Origin: Acidaminococcus sp050873445 | Lineage (GTDB): Bacteria; Bacillota; Negativicutes; Acidaminococcales; Acidaminococcaceae | Direction: 5' to 3' | Assembly (NCBI RefSeq): GCF_050873445.1 | Contig: NZ_JBNMIU010000002.1 | Span: 1 to 64,000, forward strand | Length of the DNA stretch: 64,000 bases | Shown: one piece after another, positions 44,105 through 52,297 of the stretch | How the letters are laid out: each line of letters opens with the position of its first letter | Numbering within the stretch: position 1 is the stretch's first letter | The notes under the pieces: generated by a model | What the model was told of the DNA's origin: nothing | The model's input: the letters and a program-made list of their open reading frames with translations, nothing else | Database searches by the model: none | Made by a program: the position numbers and the translations under genes

Positions 44105-45352
44105 ATGAATCAACAACCTTTGAATCAGACTGATCCTCAGGTAGCGGCAGCTATCGGAGAAGAACTGGGAAGACAGCGTCATAAGATCGAACTGATTGCT
44201 TCGGAGAACTTTGTCTCTCCGGCTGTGATGCAGGCTATGGGGACTGTCCTCACCAACAAATATGCGGAAGGGTATCCCGGCCACCGTTATTACGGCGGTT
44301 GTGAATTCGTGGATAAAGTGGAAGAACTGGCCCGGCAGAGAGCCTGCGAGCTGTTCGGTGCGGAACACGCCAATGTACAGCCTCACTGCGGTGCCAATGC
44401 CAACCTGGCTGCTTTCTTCGCCTTTGTGAAACCCGGCGATACGGTCATGGGCATGAATCTGTCTGAAGGCGGTCACCTGTCCCACGGATCCCCGGTCAAT
44501 ATCTCCGGGAAGTACTTCCATATCGTTCCCTACGGTGTGGATCCGGAAACGGAACGGATCGACTATGACAAACTGGAAAAGATTGCCAAAGAATGCCAGC
44601 CCAAGATGATCATCGGCGGTGCCAGCGCCTATCCCCGGATCATCGATTTCGAACGGATGGCTGCCATCGCCCATGGAGTGGGTGCTGTCCTGATGATCGA
44701 CATGGCCCACATTGCCGGACTGGTGGCTGCCGGGCTGCATCCCAGCCCCGTTCCCTATGCGGATGTGGTGACTACCACCACCCATAAGACCCTGCGCGGG
44801 CCCCGCGGCGGCATGATCCTGTGCCCGGAAAAGTATGCCAAACAGGTTGACAAGGCTGTATTCCCCGGCACCCAGGGCGGTCCTCTGATGCACATCATCG
44901 CTGCCAAAGCGGTGGCACTGGGTGAAGCTCTGAAACCGGAATTCAAGGAATACCAGAAACAGATCATCAAAAACGCTGCTGCCATGGCGGATGAACTGAC
45001 GAAGCAGGGCCTGCGGCTGGTTTCCGGCGGTACCGATAACCATCTGGTGCTGGTGGATACCCGCTCCAAGAACCTGACCGGTAAGGATGCGGAACACATG
45101 CTGGATGCCATCGGCATCACCTGCAACAAGAACACCATCCCCAACGATCCGGAAAGCCCGTTTGTGACCAGCGGTATCCGTCTGGGCGCTCCCGCTGCCA
45201 CTACCCGTGGCTTCAAGGAAGACGACTTCCGGGAAGTGGCCAGGATCATCGGCCTGGTACTGAGCAATCCCGGCAAAGAAGAAGCCCAGAAAGAAGCAGC
45301 TGCCCGGGTAGCTGCCCTGTGTGAAAAATATCCTCTGTATCCGAATCTGTAA
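44105..45352 (+). CDS. glyA: Serine hydroxymethyltransferase
   Basis: GlyA converts serine plus tetrahydrofolate to glycine and methylene-THF. The 415-residue protein has the PLP lysine at 228 in TTTTHKTLRGPRGG. Other conserved blocks are ENFVSPAVMQAMG, NKYAEGYPGHRYYGG and HSHG-type LSHGSPVN. The start follows a strong GGAGGAGG. It lies 23 nt before upp; the pair is conserved from Bacillus. Confidence 0.97.
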   Translation: MNQQPLNQTDPQVAAAIGEELGRQRHKIELIASENFVSPAVMQAMGTVLTNKYAEGYPGHRYYGGCEFVDKVEELARQRACELFGAEHANVQPHCGANANLAAFFAFVKPGDTVMGMNLSEGGHLSHGSPVNISGKYFHIVPYGVDPETERIDYDKLEKIAKECQPKMIIGGASAYPRIIDFERMAAIAHGVGAVLMIDMAHIAGLVAAGLHPSPVPYADVVTTTTHKTLRGPRGGMILCPEKYAKQVDKAVFPGTQGGPLMHIIAAKAVALGEALKPEFKEYQKQIIKNAAAMADELTKQGLRLVSGGTDNHLVLVDTRSKNLTGKDAEHMLDAIGITCNKNTIPNDPESPFVTSGIRLGAPAATTRGFKEDDFREVARIIGLVLSNPGKEEAQKEAAARVAALCEKYPLYPNL

Positions 45353-45375
45353 TTGGGAAAGGAGCCCGAAAACTC

Positions 45376-46002
45376 ATGCAAGTCCATGTTGTGAACCATC
45401 CCCTGATCAAAGAGAAGATGACCCATTTGCGTGACCAGAAGACCCAGCCCCGGAATTTCCGGCGCCTGCTGGACGAAATCGCCCAGCTGCTGCTGTTCGA
45501 AGTGACCCGGGATCTGCCTCTGCGGGAAACCAAGGTGACCACACCTCTGGCGGAAACCACCGGGTATGAACTGGATGTGAGCGGTATCACCGTAGTGCCT
45601 ATCCTGCGGGCCGGCCTGGGCTTCCTGGATGCAGTGCTGGACCTGATTCCCGAAGCACGGGTGGGCCATATCGGCCTGACCCGGGATGAGGAGACCCTGG
45701 AACCCATCAAATATTATTGCAAGATTCCCAAGGACAAGGATGCGGAGATCATCCTGATCGACCCCATGCTGGCTACCGGCGGCAGTGCCGCTGCAGCCCT
45801 GAGCATGCTGAAGGAAGACGGTTACAAGCACTTCCGCTTCATGTGCCTGGTAGCCGCACCGGAGGGAGTGGAACTGGTGAACCGGGAACATCCGGATGTG
45901 CCTATCTATACGGCAGCTCTGGATGACCATCTGAATGAACATGGCTATATTGTACCGGGTCTGGGCGATGCCGGGGACCGGGTATTCGGAACGGTGGAAT
46001 GA
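45376..46002 (+). CDS. upp: Uracil phosphoribosyltransferase
   Basis: Upp salvages uracil with PRPP to UMP. The 208-residue protein begins QVHVVNHPLIKEKMTHLRD and has VVPILRAGLGFLDAVL, the PRPP loop DPMLATGGSAAAA, and the uracil-binding C-terminus IVPGLGDAGDRVFGT. It forms a salvage/one-carbon group with glyA and the next gene, which begins 3 nt later. Confidence 0.97.
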   Translation: MQVHVVNHPLIKEKMTHLRDQKTQPRNFRRLLDEIAQLLLFEVTRDLPLRETKVTTPLAETTGYELDVSGITVVPILRAGLGFLDAVLDLIPEARVGHIGLTRDEETLEPIKYYCKIPKDKDAEIILIDPMLATGGSAAAALSMLKEDGYKHFRFMCLVAAPEGVELVNREHPDVPIYTAALDDHLNEHGYIVPGLGDAGDRVFGTVE

Positions 46003-46005
46003 AAA

Positions 46006-46458
46006 ATGGACAGACCCGATTGGGATAGTTACTTTATGGAAATCGCCGAGGTGGTTTCCAAACGGTCTACCTGCCTGAGACGGAAGGTGGGCGCTGTACT
46101 GGTGAAAGACCGGCAGATCCTGGCCACCGGGTATAACGGGACCCCCAAGGGCTTGCCCCACTGCGAGGAAGTGGGCTGCCTGCGGGAGAAACTCCATGTA
46201 CCCAGCGGACAGAACCATGAACTGTGCCGGGGTATCCATGCGGAACAGAACGCAGTGATCCAGGCGGCGGTCAACGGGGTATCCACCCAGGGGGCTACGC
46301 TGTATTGTACCCATCAGCCCTGTGTGGTGTGCTCCAAAATCCTGATCAATGCCGGGATCAAACGGATCGTCTACGCCCATCCCTATCCGGACAAACTGGC
46401 CCAGGAAATGCTCCACAGCGATACAGCTTTGCAGCTGGAAGAATTCCATAAGAAATAA
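46006..46458 (+). CDS. dCMP deaminase (ComEB-like)
   Basis: This 150-residue zinc-dependent deaminase converts dCMP to dUMP, feeding thymidylate synthesis. The zinc/catalytic motifs are HAEQNAVIQ (His and Glu) and PCVVCSKIL (two Cys), and the N-terminal part has the CxR-type RSTCLRRKVGAVLVKD block. ComEB of Bacillus is the same family. It ends the long cluster, followed by terminator 46460–46493. Confidence 0.92.
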   Translation: MDRPDWDSYFMEIAEVVSKRSTCLRRKVGAVLVKDRQILATGYNGTPKGLPHCEEVGCLREKLHVPSGQNHELCRGIHAEQNAVIQAAVNGVSTQGATLYCTHQPCVVCSKILINAGIKRIVYAHPYPDKLAQEMLHSDTALQLEEFHKK

Positions 46459-46459
46459 G

Positions 46460-46493
46460 AAAAAAGCGGCTGCCGCAAGGTAGTCGCTTTTTT
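46460..46493 (+). terminator. Terminator after the dCMP deaminase gene
   Basis: AAAAAAGCGGCT (46460–46471) pairs with AGTCGCTTTTTT (46482–46493) with one G-U pair. The remaining 88 nt to the convergent gene show nothing recognisable. Confidence 0.75.
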
Positions 46494-46581
46494 GTCATAC
46501 GCCATTATGAATATATAGCCCGTTGGACGGCCTGGGTCCGGACATCCCTGCGGCCTTACGACGATGGTCAGACTGCAATCT

Positions 46582-47466
46582 CTATGCAGTGATCGCTTTC
46601 AGCAGCTGTTCCACATTTCCCGTATCATACTCGATCTGTTCTGACCAGCGGCGGGCGGCTTCCAGGGGGTCGCCGGTGAGTGCAGCCTCCATGAAGATAT
46701 ACTGTGTGTTCTGGCGGGCGTAGATAGCCACGGATGTGAGGCCGTATTCCTCCAGCTTGTCCAGTTGCCGGTACAGGATGAAGTGATAAATCCGATCGAA
46801 CAAGGCTTTGTCATAGTGACTGCAGTAATCCCGCTGCCGGGTTGCCAGAAGGGGAATCTGTCCCGCCAGGTGCTGCATCTCGTCCGTCCAGGCTTCATCG
46901 ATAGGCTCCGTAGCGGACAGCTTCTTCAGGATGTCTTTGGTTTCTTTTTCCGTCAGGATGGGCTGGAAATGGCAGACCATTTTGGGAACGGGACCCCAGC
47001 CCATATCTTCCAGCAGTTCCGGCAGGGTATAGCGCTTGTCCGTATCCTCATCCCGGAACCGGATGGGCCCCTTTACTCTGCCCAGGATTTCACAGGTTTC
47101 CTCGCAGCATAATCCGGTGCCGCACAGGGTATAGTCCTCGATTTCGTCGTCCACATGGGTGAAGAACCGGGGATGGACGGCACAGATGTCACACAGGGCA
47201 TCGTCACCCAGCTCCTTCACTACCTGGCACAGGCCATCCGGCTCCAGGAGGGGGCAAAAGCCCCTGTCGTTCAGTTTAAAATGCCAGCCTTCACCATTTT
47301 TTTCCATGGAAGACCGCAGCTTGTCGCCCAGGGGACCTTCCAGGTGCTGGTAATAGTCTGCCGTATCGTCATCGATGTCGATGATCCACACCTGGCAGCA
47401 GGTGTGCCTGCAGGCGCCTCCCTTGCAGTGGAAATCGTTGAACCCGTCCGGGATCAGGGAAATCAT
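46582..47466 (-). CDS. FliB-like (flagellin lysine-N-methylase / YkgJ-type) cysteine-cluster protein
   Basis: This 294-residue protein matches the family annotated as flagellin lysine-N-methylase. It starts with a metal-cluster region CKGGACRHTCC, then FCPLLEPDGLCQVVKELGDDALCDICAVHPRFF and GLCCEETCEIL, about a dozen Cys in the first 130 residues. Such YkgJ-like clusters probably bind Fe-S or zinc. The rest is helical. No flagellar gene was seen in this window, so the FliB name may not describe its role. It is divergent from a radical SAM gene 173 nt away, which could be a partner. Confidence 0.7.
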   Translation of the reverse strand: MISLIPDGFNDFHCKGGACRHTCCQVWIIDIDDDTADYYQHLEGPLGDKLRSSMEKNGEGWHFKLNDRGFCPLLEPDGLCQVVKELGDDALCDICAVHPRFFTHVDDEIEDYTLCGTGLCCEETCEILGRVKGPIRFRDEDTDKRYTLPELLEDMGWGPVPKMVCHFQPILTEKETKDILKKLSATEPIDEAWTDEMQHLAGQIPLLATRQRDYCSHYDKALFDRIYHFILYRQLDKLEEYGLTSVAIYARQNTQYIFMEAALTGDPLEAARRWSEQIEYDTGNVEQLLKAITA

Positions 47467-47639
47467 AAACCCAGCCTCTTTTCGTATGTGATAAAAAATA
47501 TTATATCATGAAAAATCACTGCACCTTCCCGAAAACATTGGAATTTTCTTGACGATATATGGTAAAATATAAGCTAGTGAATTGTGAGTCACGGCTTGTT
47601 TTTTACGGAAACAGCCAGAGAAGTACGAGGGGATTTGTA

Positions 47640-48620
47640 ATGATCAAGAGAGAAAAAACTGCCTTGGAAGCGGAGTTCCATCCGTATAAGACGCGCACAG
47701 GGGGTGCTACCGTTACGGTGTTCGTACCGTACGATTGTCAGAACCACTGCCCTTTCTGTGTCAATAAAGAAGAATATGCCGATACTACCGGCTTTTCCCT
47801 GGAAGCCATCTGCCACAGCATTGAAGTCATGGACAGGATGACTCCTTACTGCGATTTCGTGTTCACCGGGGGCGAGCCTTTGGCCAACCTGAAGAGCCTG
47901 CAGGTGATGCTGGATAAAGTGTCGCCCACCCATCACATCTACATCAATACAACCCTGCCGGTGAATGCCCACCAGACCGAAGACGAGCTCCTGGCCTTTT
48001 TGCATCACAATGCCGGCAAGATCAGCTGTCTGAACATTTCCCGCCACATGCAGCATTATGTGGAAGAATCCAACGATGACCTGCTGGCCAAACTGCCGGT
48101 GCGATTCCGGATCAACTGTGTGCTGTATAAGAAATATCCCCGGGAACAGCTGATTCCGTTCATGGAACGATTCCGGAAGGTCCATGCACCTTCCATCCAG
48201 TTTCGGTTCGATTACACGGAGACTACGCCGGAAAACCTGTACGATGAGCCCCATGACCAGATCTTGAAGGATCTGAAGCAGGTGGCCTGCTATACGGGCC
48301 TGGATGGCTGCCGGATGCGCTGCGGGTTCCATTTCAAGTACAAGGACCTGGAACTGGTGTACCACAAAACCCTGCCCTACAGTACCATTGTGGAAAAAGA
48401 TCCGGAAGACGGCAAGGTCTACGCCATCCTGTACGATATCCTGATCAAGCAGAATGGCCGGATCGATTCCGACTGGGATGGCACGGTGATGGACCTGGAT
48501 GCCTACGCCCGCTGCAAATTCGAACCCTACGATCTGAAGTGGCTGGAACGGGTATCCCGGAAACAGATCGAAGAGGAAAAAGAAGAGCTGCTGCAGACTG
48601 AACCCTGCACGGCCATGTAA
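47640..48620 (+). CDS. Radical SAM protein of unknown specificity
   Basis: This 326-residue protein has the [4Fe-4S]-binding motif C33-x3-C37-x2-C40 (DCQNHCPFC) and the SAM-binding FTGGEPL segment, followed by a partial TIM-barrel pattern. The C-terminal part has further Cys (CYTGLDGCRMRCGFHFKY), compatible with an auxiliary cluster or substrate site. The start ATG 47640 follows GAGGGGAT at 5 nt. It has no operon partner downstream (168 nt to the next gene) but faces a Cys-cluster protein. The substrate cannot be predicted. Confidence 0.82.
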   Translation: MIKREKTALEAEFHPYKTRTGGATVTVFVPYDCQNHCPFCVNKEEYADTTGFSLEAICHSIEVMDRMTPYCDFVFTGGEPLANLKSLQVMLDKVSPTHHIYINTTLPVNAHQTEDELLAFLHHNAGKISCLNISRHMQHYVEESNDDLLAKLPVRFRINCVLYKKYPREQLIPFMERFRKVHAPSIQFRFDYTETTPENLYDEPHDQILKDLKQVACYTGLDGCRMRCGFHFKYKDLELVYHKTLPYSTIVEKDPEDGKVYAILYDILIKQNGRIDSDWDGTVMDLDAYARCKFEPYDLKWLERVSRKQIEEEKEELLQTEPCTAM

Positions 48621-48630
48621 AGAACAGATC

Positions 48631-48703
48631 AAGGGGACTGTGGAATCATCCTCCGCAGCTTCCGTGTTTTGCCAGCATCAGCTGGTCTCCATCGGTTAGT
48701 GAC
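48631..48703 (+). repeat. 73-nt two-hairpin intergenic element, copy 2
   Basis: Same length and order of parts as 21201–21273. CTGTGGA…TCCGCAG is the first hairpin (compensating changes relative to copy 1), CCAGC-ATCA-GCTGG the second, then TCCATCG and TAGTGAC. It is followed immediately by a terminator. Confidence 0.6.
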
Positions 48704-48704
48704 G

Positions 48705-48740
48705 GGGTGTGAGAAAACTTTTTTCACACACCCTTCTTTT
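48705..48740 (+). terminator. Terminator before the chorismate mutase gene
   Basis: GGGTGTG (48705–48711) pairs with CACACCC (48727–48733), with an A/T-rich inner part that can add pairs, followed by TTCTTTTTT. Confidence 0.75.
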
Positions 48741-48750
48741 TTGTTATAAT
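48723..48750 (+). promoter_or_regulatory. Promoter of the chorismate mutase operon, embedded in the terminator
   Basis: TTCACA (48723–48728), one base from TTGACA, lies in the terminator's 3' arm. After 16 nt comes TATAAT (48745–48750), preceded by TGT as an extended -10. Confidence 0.6.
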
Positions 48751-48788
48751 GGAAGAAATCTGTAGAAAAGTAGAAGGGAAGGATTTTT

Positions 48789-49355
48789 ATGAAACTGGAA
48801 GACGTACGAAAAAAAATCGATGCCATTGATCCCCAGCTGCGGAAGCTGCTGATGGAGCGGATGGACTGCTCCAAACTGGTGGCTGAGGCCAAACAGGCTG
48901 CCGGCGAAACCAACATCTACCGGGCTGACCGGGAACAGGCCATCCTGCAGCGGCTGAGCCAGGGCGTGCCGGAAGATCGCAAACCTGAATATCTGGCTGT
49001 GGTCCGCAAGATCATGGAAACCAGCCGCATGTACCAGTACGGCATGCTGTTCGACTGGAATCCCCAGTTGTTTGCCGACCTGGCCAAGGGTGTCCAGATC
49101 AAATCCGACGGTACCCGGGTGGTGGTGCGCCTGACCCGTCCTGACCAGCCCAATGCCATGAGCAGCATCCTGAACATGGTGGGGGACTATGGCTACAACA
49201 TGCAGTACATGGAACTGCTGAGCTTCAACCGTCCTGACAGGACCGTTACTTTCGACCTGACCATCCTGGGCAATCTCAGTGAGACCAATATGCAGAAACT
49301 TATGTTCCAGCTGTCCAAAGAAAGCCAGGATTTCAAGATTCTGGCCTGTGAGTAA
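48789..49355 (+). CDS. Chorismate mutase (AroQ) with C-terminal ACT domain
   Basis: Residues 1–85 form an AroQ-type helical chorismate mutase (LEDVRKKIDAIDPQLRKLLMERM…, with Arg, Lys and RADRE positions expected in the active site), which makes prephenate. Residues about 105–185 look like an ACT domain (VRLTRPDQPNAMSSILNMVGDYGYNMQYMEL) that would sense phenylalanine or tyrosine. The prephenate dehydratase domain that normally lies between them in P-proteins is absent at 188 residues. The next gene, an SLC13-type transporter, begins 9 nt after the stop, so the two are probably co-transcribed. Confidence 0.85.
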   Translation: MKLEDVRKKIDAIDPQLRKLLMERMDCSKLVAEAKQAAGETNIYRADREQAILQRLSQGVPEDRKPEYLAVVRKIMETSRMYQYGMLFDWNPQLFADLAKGVQIKSDGTRVVVRLTRPDQPNAMSSILNMVGDYGYNMQYMELLSFNRPDRTVTFDLTILGNLSETNMQKLMFQLSKESQDFKILACE

Positions 49356-49364
49356 GGAGGGGCC

Positions 49365-50822
49365 ATGAGTAAATCCACGAAAGATCTGCTCTGGCTGGTG
49401 ATCTCCCTGGCAGCCGGATTTGCTGTGCGGCTGCTGCCGGCGCCTGCGCCTCTGACTCCCGAAGGCTTGGCGGTGCTGGGTATTTTCCTCAGTTCCCTGC
49501 TCATGTGGATCACCATTTCCATCGACTGGCCCAGTCTGATCACCATTTTCCTGCTGGGTTTTCTGCCCCATCTCGGCTTTGCAGGCACCTTGAAGGGGAC
49601 TTTTGGGAACACCACCGTAGCCTTCCTGCTGTTTACCTTCATGCTGGTGTATCCGCTGTCCAAGACCCATTTTGTCCGGCGCTGCACGGTGACCTTCATT
49701 ACCAATGCCATTGCCCGGCGGGGCCCCTGGTCCTTTGTCAGCTTCCTGTTCTTCGCTGTCACGTTCATGGGCCTGTTTATTTCGCCCTCCGTGCTGTTCG
49801 TGGCCTTCATGCCCTTCCTGGAGGACATCTTCCAGGTGCTGGAACTGAAGAAGGGGAGCCCTTCTGCCAATATGATCATGCTGGGCACGGCCTTCTGCAT
49901 CAGCCTGTCCTCGGGTATGACCGCTATCGGTCATGTGTGGCCCACCATGGCCATCGGCTACTACACAGCGGCTACCGGCCGGGATGTAAACCAGTTCCAG
50001 TATATGGCTATGGGCATCCCTACAGGGATTTTGCTGGTGGTCCTGCTGCTGCTGGTATTCAAATTCTTGTACCGTCCCGGCGACATCCATACCATTAATC
50101 CCCAGAAGGCCATGAGCCTGCGGGGGATGGTGCCCAAAGCGGATGCCCGGGAATGGATCATCCTGGGGACCATGGCGCTGGTGGTGCTGCTGTGGGTAGG
50201 ACCCAGTCTGCTGAAGGGTGTCAACCCCGGTCTGTACAAGGTCATCAGCAAATGCACGACAGCCATGCCGCCTCTTCTGGGCTGCATCATCCTGTTCATC
50301 TGCCGGCACGATGGCAAGCCCATCATGGACTTTAAAGAAGTCATGACCAAGGGCGTTCTGTGGGCTTCCATCGTCATGACCGGCGCCGCTACCATGCTGG
50401 GTTCCGCTCTGACCCATAACGAGATGGGCATCAAGGCATGGCTCAGCGGGCTGCTGGCACCGGTAGCCAGTGGCCTGCCTGTGCTGGGACTGCTTCTGTT
50501 CTTCTTTGCCTGGTGCGTACTGGAAACCAACTTCTCTTCCAACATCGTCACAACCACCGTGGTCAGCGCCGTGGCCCTGTCCGTGTGCCAGGCACTGCCT
50601 GCCGGGACCATTTCCGTGGGTGCCGTAGTGTGTCTGATCGGGTTCGGTGCAGGCATCTGCAACATGACTCCGGCCGGTCAGTCCACCATCAATACGGTGG
50701 CCATCGGGTCCGGCTGGACCAGTGCCCGGGATATGTTCGTATGGGGCGGCGTGTTCGCCGTACTGGCCATTCTGGCTATGACCTTCGTGGGCTACCCCAT
50801 TGGGCATCTGATTTTGGGGTGA
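49365..50822 (+). CDS. SLC13/DASS-family sodium-coupled anion transporter
   Basis: This 485-residue membrane protein has about 12 hydrophobic segments and the divalent anion:Na+ symporter pattern, with an Asn/Thr hairpin in each half (TFGNTTVAFLLF in the first, WCVLETNFSSNIVTTTVV in the second). Related proteins import C4-dicarboxylates, citrate or sulfate. It follows the chorismate mutase gene by 9 nt with a strong AAGGAGGGG site and precedes a serine hydrolase by 7 nt, forming a three-gene operon. The substrate is unknown. Confidence 0.85.
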   Translation: MSKSTKDLLWLVISLAAGFAVRLLPAPAPLTPEGLAVLGIFLSSLLMWITISIDWPSLITIFLLGFLPHLGFAGTLKGTFGNTTVAFLLFTFMLVYPLSKTHFVRRCTVTFITNAIARRGPWSFVSFLFFAVTFMGLFISPSVLFVAFMPFLEDIFQVLELKKGSPSANMIMLGTAFCISLSSGMTAIGHVWPTMAIGYYTAATGRDVNQFQYMAMGIPTGILLVVLLLLVFKFLYRPGDIHTINPQKAMSLRGMVPKADAREWIILGTMALVVLLWVGPSLLKGVNPGLYKVISKCTTAMPPLLGCIILFICRHDGKPIMDFKEVMTKGVLWASIVMTGAATMLGSALTHNEMGIKAWLSGLLAPVASGLPVLGLLLFFFAWCVLETNFSSNIVTTTVVSAVALSVCQALPAGTISVGAVVCLIGFGAGICNMTPAGQSTINTVAIGSGWTSARDMFVWGGVFAVLAILAMTFVGYPIGHLILG

Positions 50823-50829
50823 TCATTCC

Positions 50830-51711
50830 ATGCATATCCGTCGAATTTGCTGTACGCTGCTCGTTCTGCTGGGCCTGTCCCTGGTAAAGACCGGGGCAGG
50901 GCAGCCGCTTCCAGGGGCTGAAGCTGTTGCGGCAGCCCAGGCCCATGATCATCATGAACTGGCGGTAAGCCTGCGCCAGCTTGTGCAGCAGGATGATGCT
51001 CAGTATTCCGTTTATGTGGATTTCCTGGACGGTTCCCGGTCCCTGCTTTTTCAGAATCAGCAGGTCCGGTCCGCCAGCATGATCAAGGTGTTCATCCTGG
51101 CCACTGCCATGGAGAAAGAAGCCGATGGGCAGCTGGACGAGAGCCATGAACTGGTGCTGCGGGATAATATGAAAGTGGGCGGTGCCGGGTCCCTGTGCGG
51201 CTGGGAGGATGGCAGCCGGATCACCATCAGGCAGTTGCTGTATAAGATGATTACGGAAAGTGACAATACGGCTGCCAATATGCTGATCGACTATCTGGGT
51301 ATGGGGCGGATCAACCAGTATATCCAGCAGCACGGGTACACCCAGACGAAACTCCAGCGGAAGATGATGGATACGGAAGCAGTGCGGGAGGGACGGGAAA
51401 ATCTGACCAGTGCCCGTGATCTGGGTATCTTCTTCAGCCGGCTGTACCACAGGCAGTGCGTCAGACCGGACCTGGACCAGAAGATGATCGATATCCTGCT
51501 GGATCAGGAGGATACGGATGTACTGCCGGCCGCCTGTCCGGGCAGCCGGGTGGCCCACAAGACCGGCGAGCTGGACCATCTGTACCACGACGGAGGCATC
51601 GTGTACGGGCCCGGTCACAACCGGGTCATCGTCATTTTGACCGAAAACCAGGATGATGCCGGTCTGACGCTGAAGCTCATGAAAGAGATTGCGGCCAGGG
51701 CGGAGAAATAA
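50830..51711 (+). CDS. Secreted class A beta-lactamase-fold serine hydrolase
   Basis: This 293-residue protein has a signal peptide (MHIRRICCTLLVLLGLSL…) and the class A penicillin-recognising motifs: Ser83-x-x-Lys86 (SMIK), Ser144-Asp-Asn (SDN) and Lys244-Thr-Gly (KTG). The omega-loop ExxLN is not of the standard form; MMDTEAVREGRENLTSARDL stands there, as in many uncharacterised Firmicutes serine hydrolases. It may be a peptidoglycan-acting enzyme or a weak beta-lactamase; sequence alone does not decide. It is the last gene of the operon, closed by the 16-bp terminator at 51763–51805. Confidence 0.85.
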   Translation: MHIRRICCTLLVLLGLSLVKTGAGQPLPGAEAVAAAQAHDHHELAVSLRQLVQQDDAQYSVYVDFLDGSRSLLFQNQQVRSASMIKVFILATAMEKEADGQLDESHELVLRDNMKVGGAGSLCGWEDGSRITIRQLLYKMITESDNTAANMLIDYLGMGRINQYIQQHGYTQTKLQRKMMDTEAVREGRENLTSARDLGIFFSRLYHRQCVRPDLDQKMIDILLDQEDTDVLPAACPGSRVAHKTGELDHLYHDGGIVYGPGHNRVIVILTENQDDAGLTLKLMKEIAARAEK

Positions 51712-51762
51712 CGAATGACTGATTTTCCAGATGGCTTTCTTCTGGATTCCTTTATAAAATTT

Positions 51763-51812
51763 GCTAAAATTAGAAAGAAACCAAAGGAATCTTTCTAATT
51801 TTAGCTTTTTTT
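51763..51812 (+). terminator. Strong terminator after the serine hydrolase
   Basis: GCTAAAATTAGAAAGA (51763–51778) and TCTTTCTAATTTTAGC (51790–51805), a perfect 16-bp stem with an 11-nt loop, followed by TTTTTTTA. It is unusually AT-rich compared with the other terminators here. Confidence 0.9.
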
Positions 51813-51834
51813 ATAAAGAAAGAAGGAAAATCGG

Positions 51835-52244
51835 ATGTCCTATCTTTCTCTGTACAAACTGTATTACCAGAATCCAGCCGATTATGAAGCAATTTACCAG
51901 AAACGTTTCACTTCTCCTTGATGACCTGTGCCGACAGCTGATTGCCCGGGCATTTGACGAGAACACTGGAGCTGCTCCGGCAGGAACTGAGGATGCTGCA
52001 GAAAGACAGAGCATGGCTCAAAGAGAAGAATATTCAAGATGCAGTTGCCTCTTCCCTTACGGAACTGCTGCTGGAAGCCACTCTCTTCGGCGGGGAGGGA
52101 CTGACCATGGAACAGCTCTGTGAACAGAGCGGAAAGAGCCGGATGACCGTCCAGAAGCGGCTGGATGCATTGCCGGAGGGCATCCTTACCAGAGAAAAGA
52201 ATGGCAAAGCCTGGGTTTATAAGATTGCCAGAGAAACAAGATAG
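51835..52244 (+). pseudogene. Remnant of a Fic-family-like gene
   Basis: ATG 51835, with GAAGGA upstream, opens MSYLSLYKLYYQNPADYEAI, which resembles the N-terminus of Firmicutes Fic-family (AMP-transferase) proteins. It stops after 28 codons at 51921. In another frame, about 51924–52244 encodes a helical segment plus a winged-helix-like end (LTMEQLCEQSGKSRMTVQKRLDAL) that would suit the C-terminus of such a protein. No HPFxxGN catalytic motif remains. I read this as one gene with an internal deletion and frame loss. The C-terminal part might instead be expressed from ATG 51942 as a 100-residue DNA-binding protein. The assignment rests on recall of the N-terminal pattern only. Confidence 0.4.
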
Positions 52245-52297
52245 AGTATAATACCCATAGAACTTTTTCATCAGCCATGCAATGGGAGGGATATCCT

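Noticed and set aside
46494..46581. Possible short gene between the dCMP deaminase and FliB-like genes
   Set aside because: The 88 nt contain no start with a ribosome site and no family pattern.
50830..51711. Naming the serine hydrolase as the ACI-1 beta-lactamase
   Set aside because: The recalled ACI-1 sequence differs, and the omega-loop motif is not that of a proven beta-lactamase.
51942..52244. Intact regulator gene of 100 codons
   Set aside because: The start lacks a ribosome site and the helical pattern continues upstream of the ATG, after a stop, so it looks like the end of a broken gene; kept only as part of the pseudogene.
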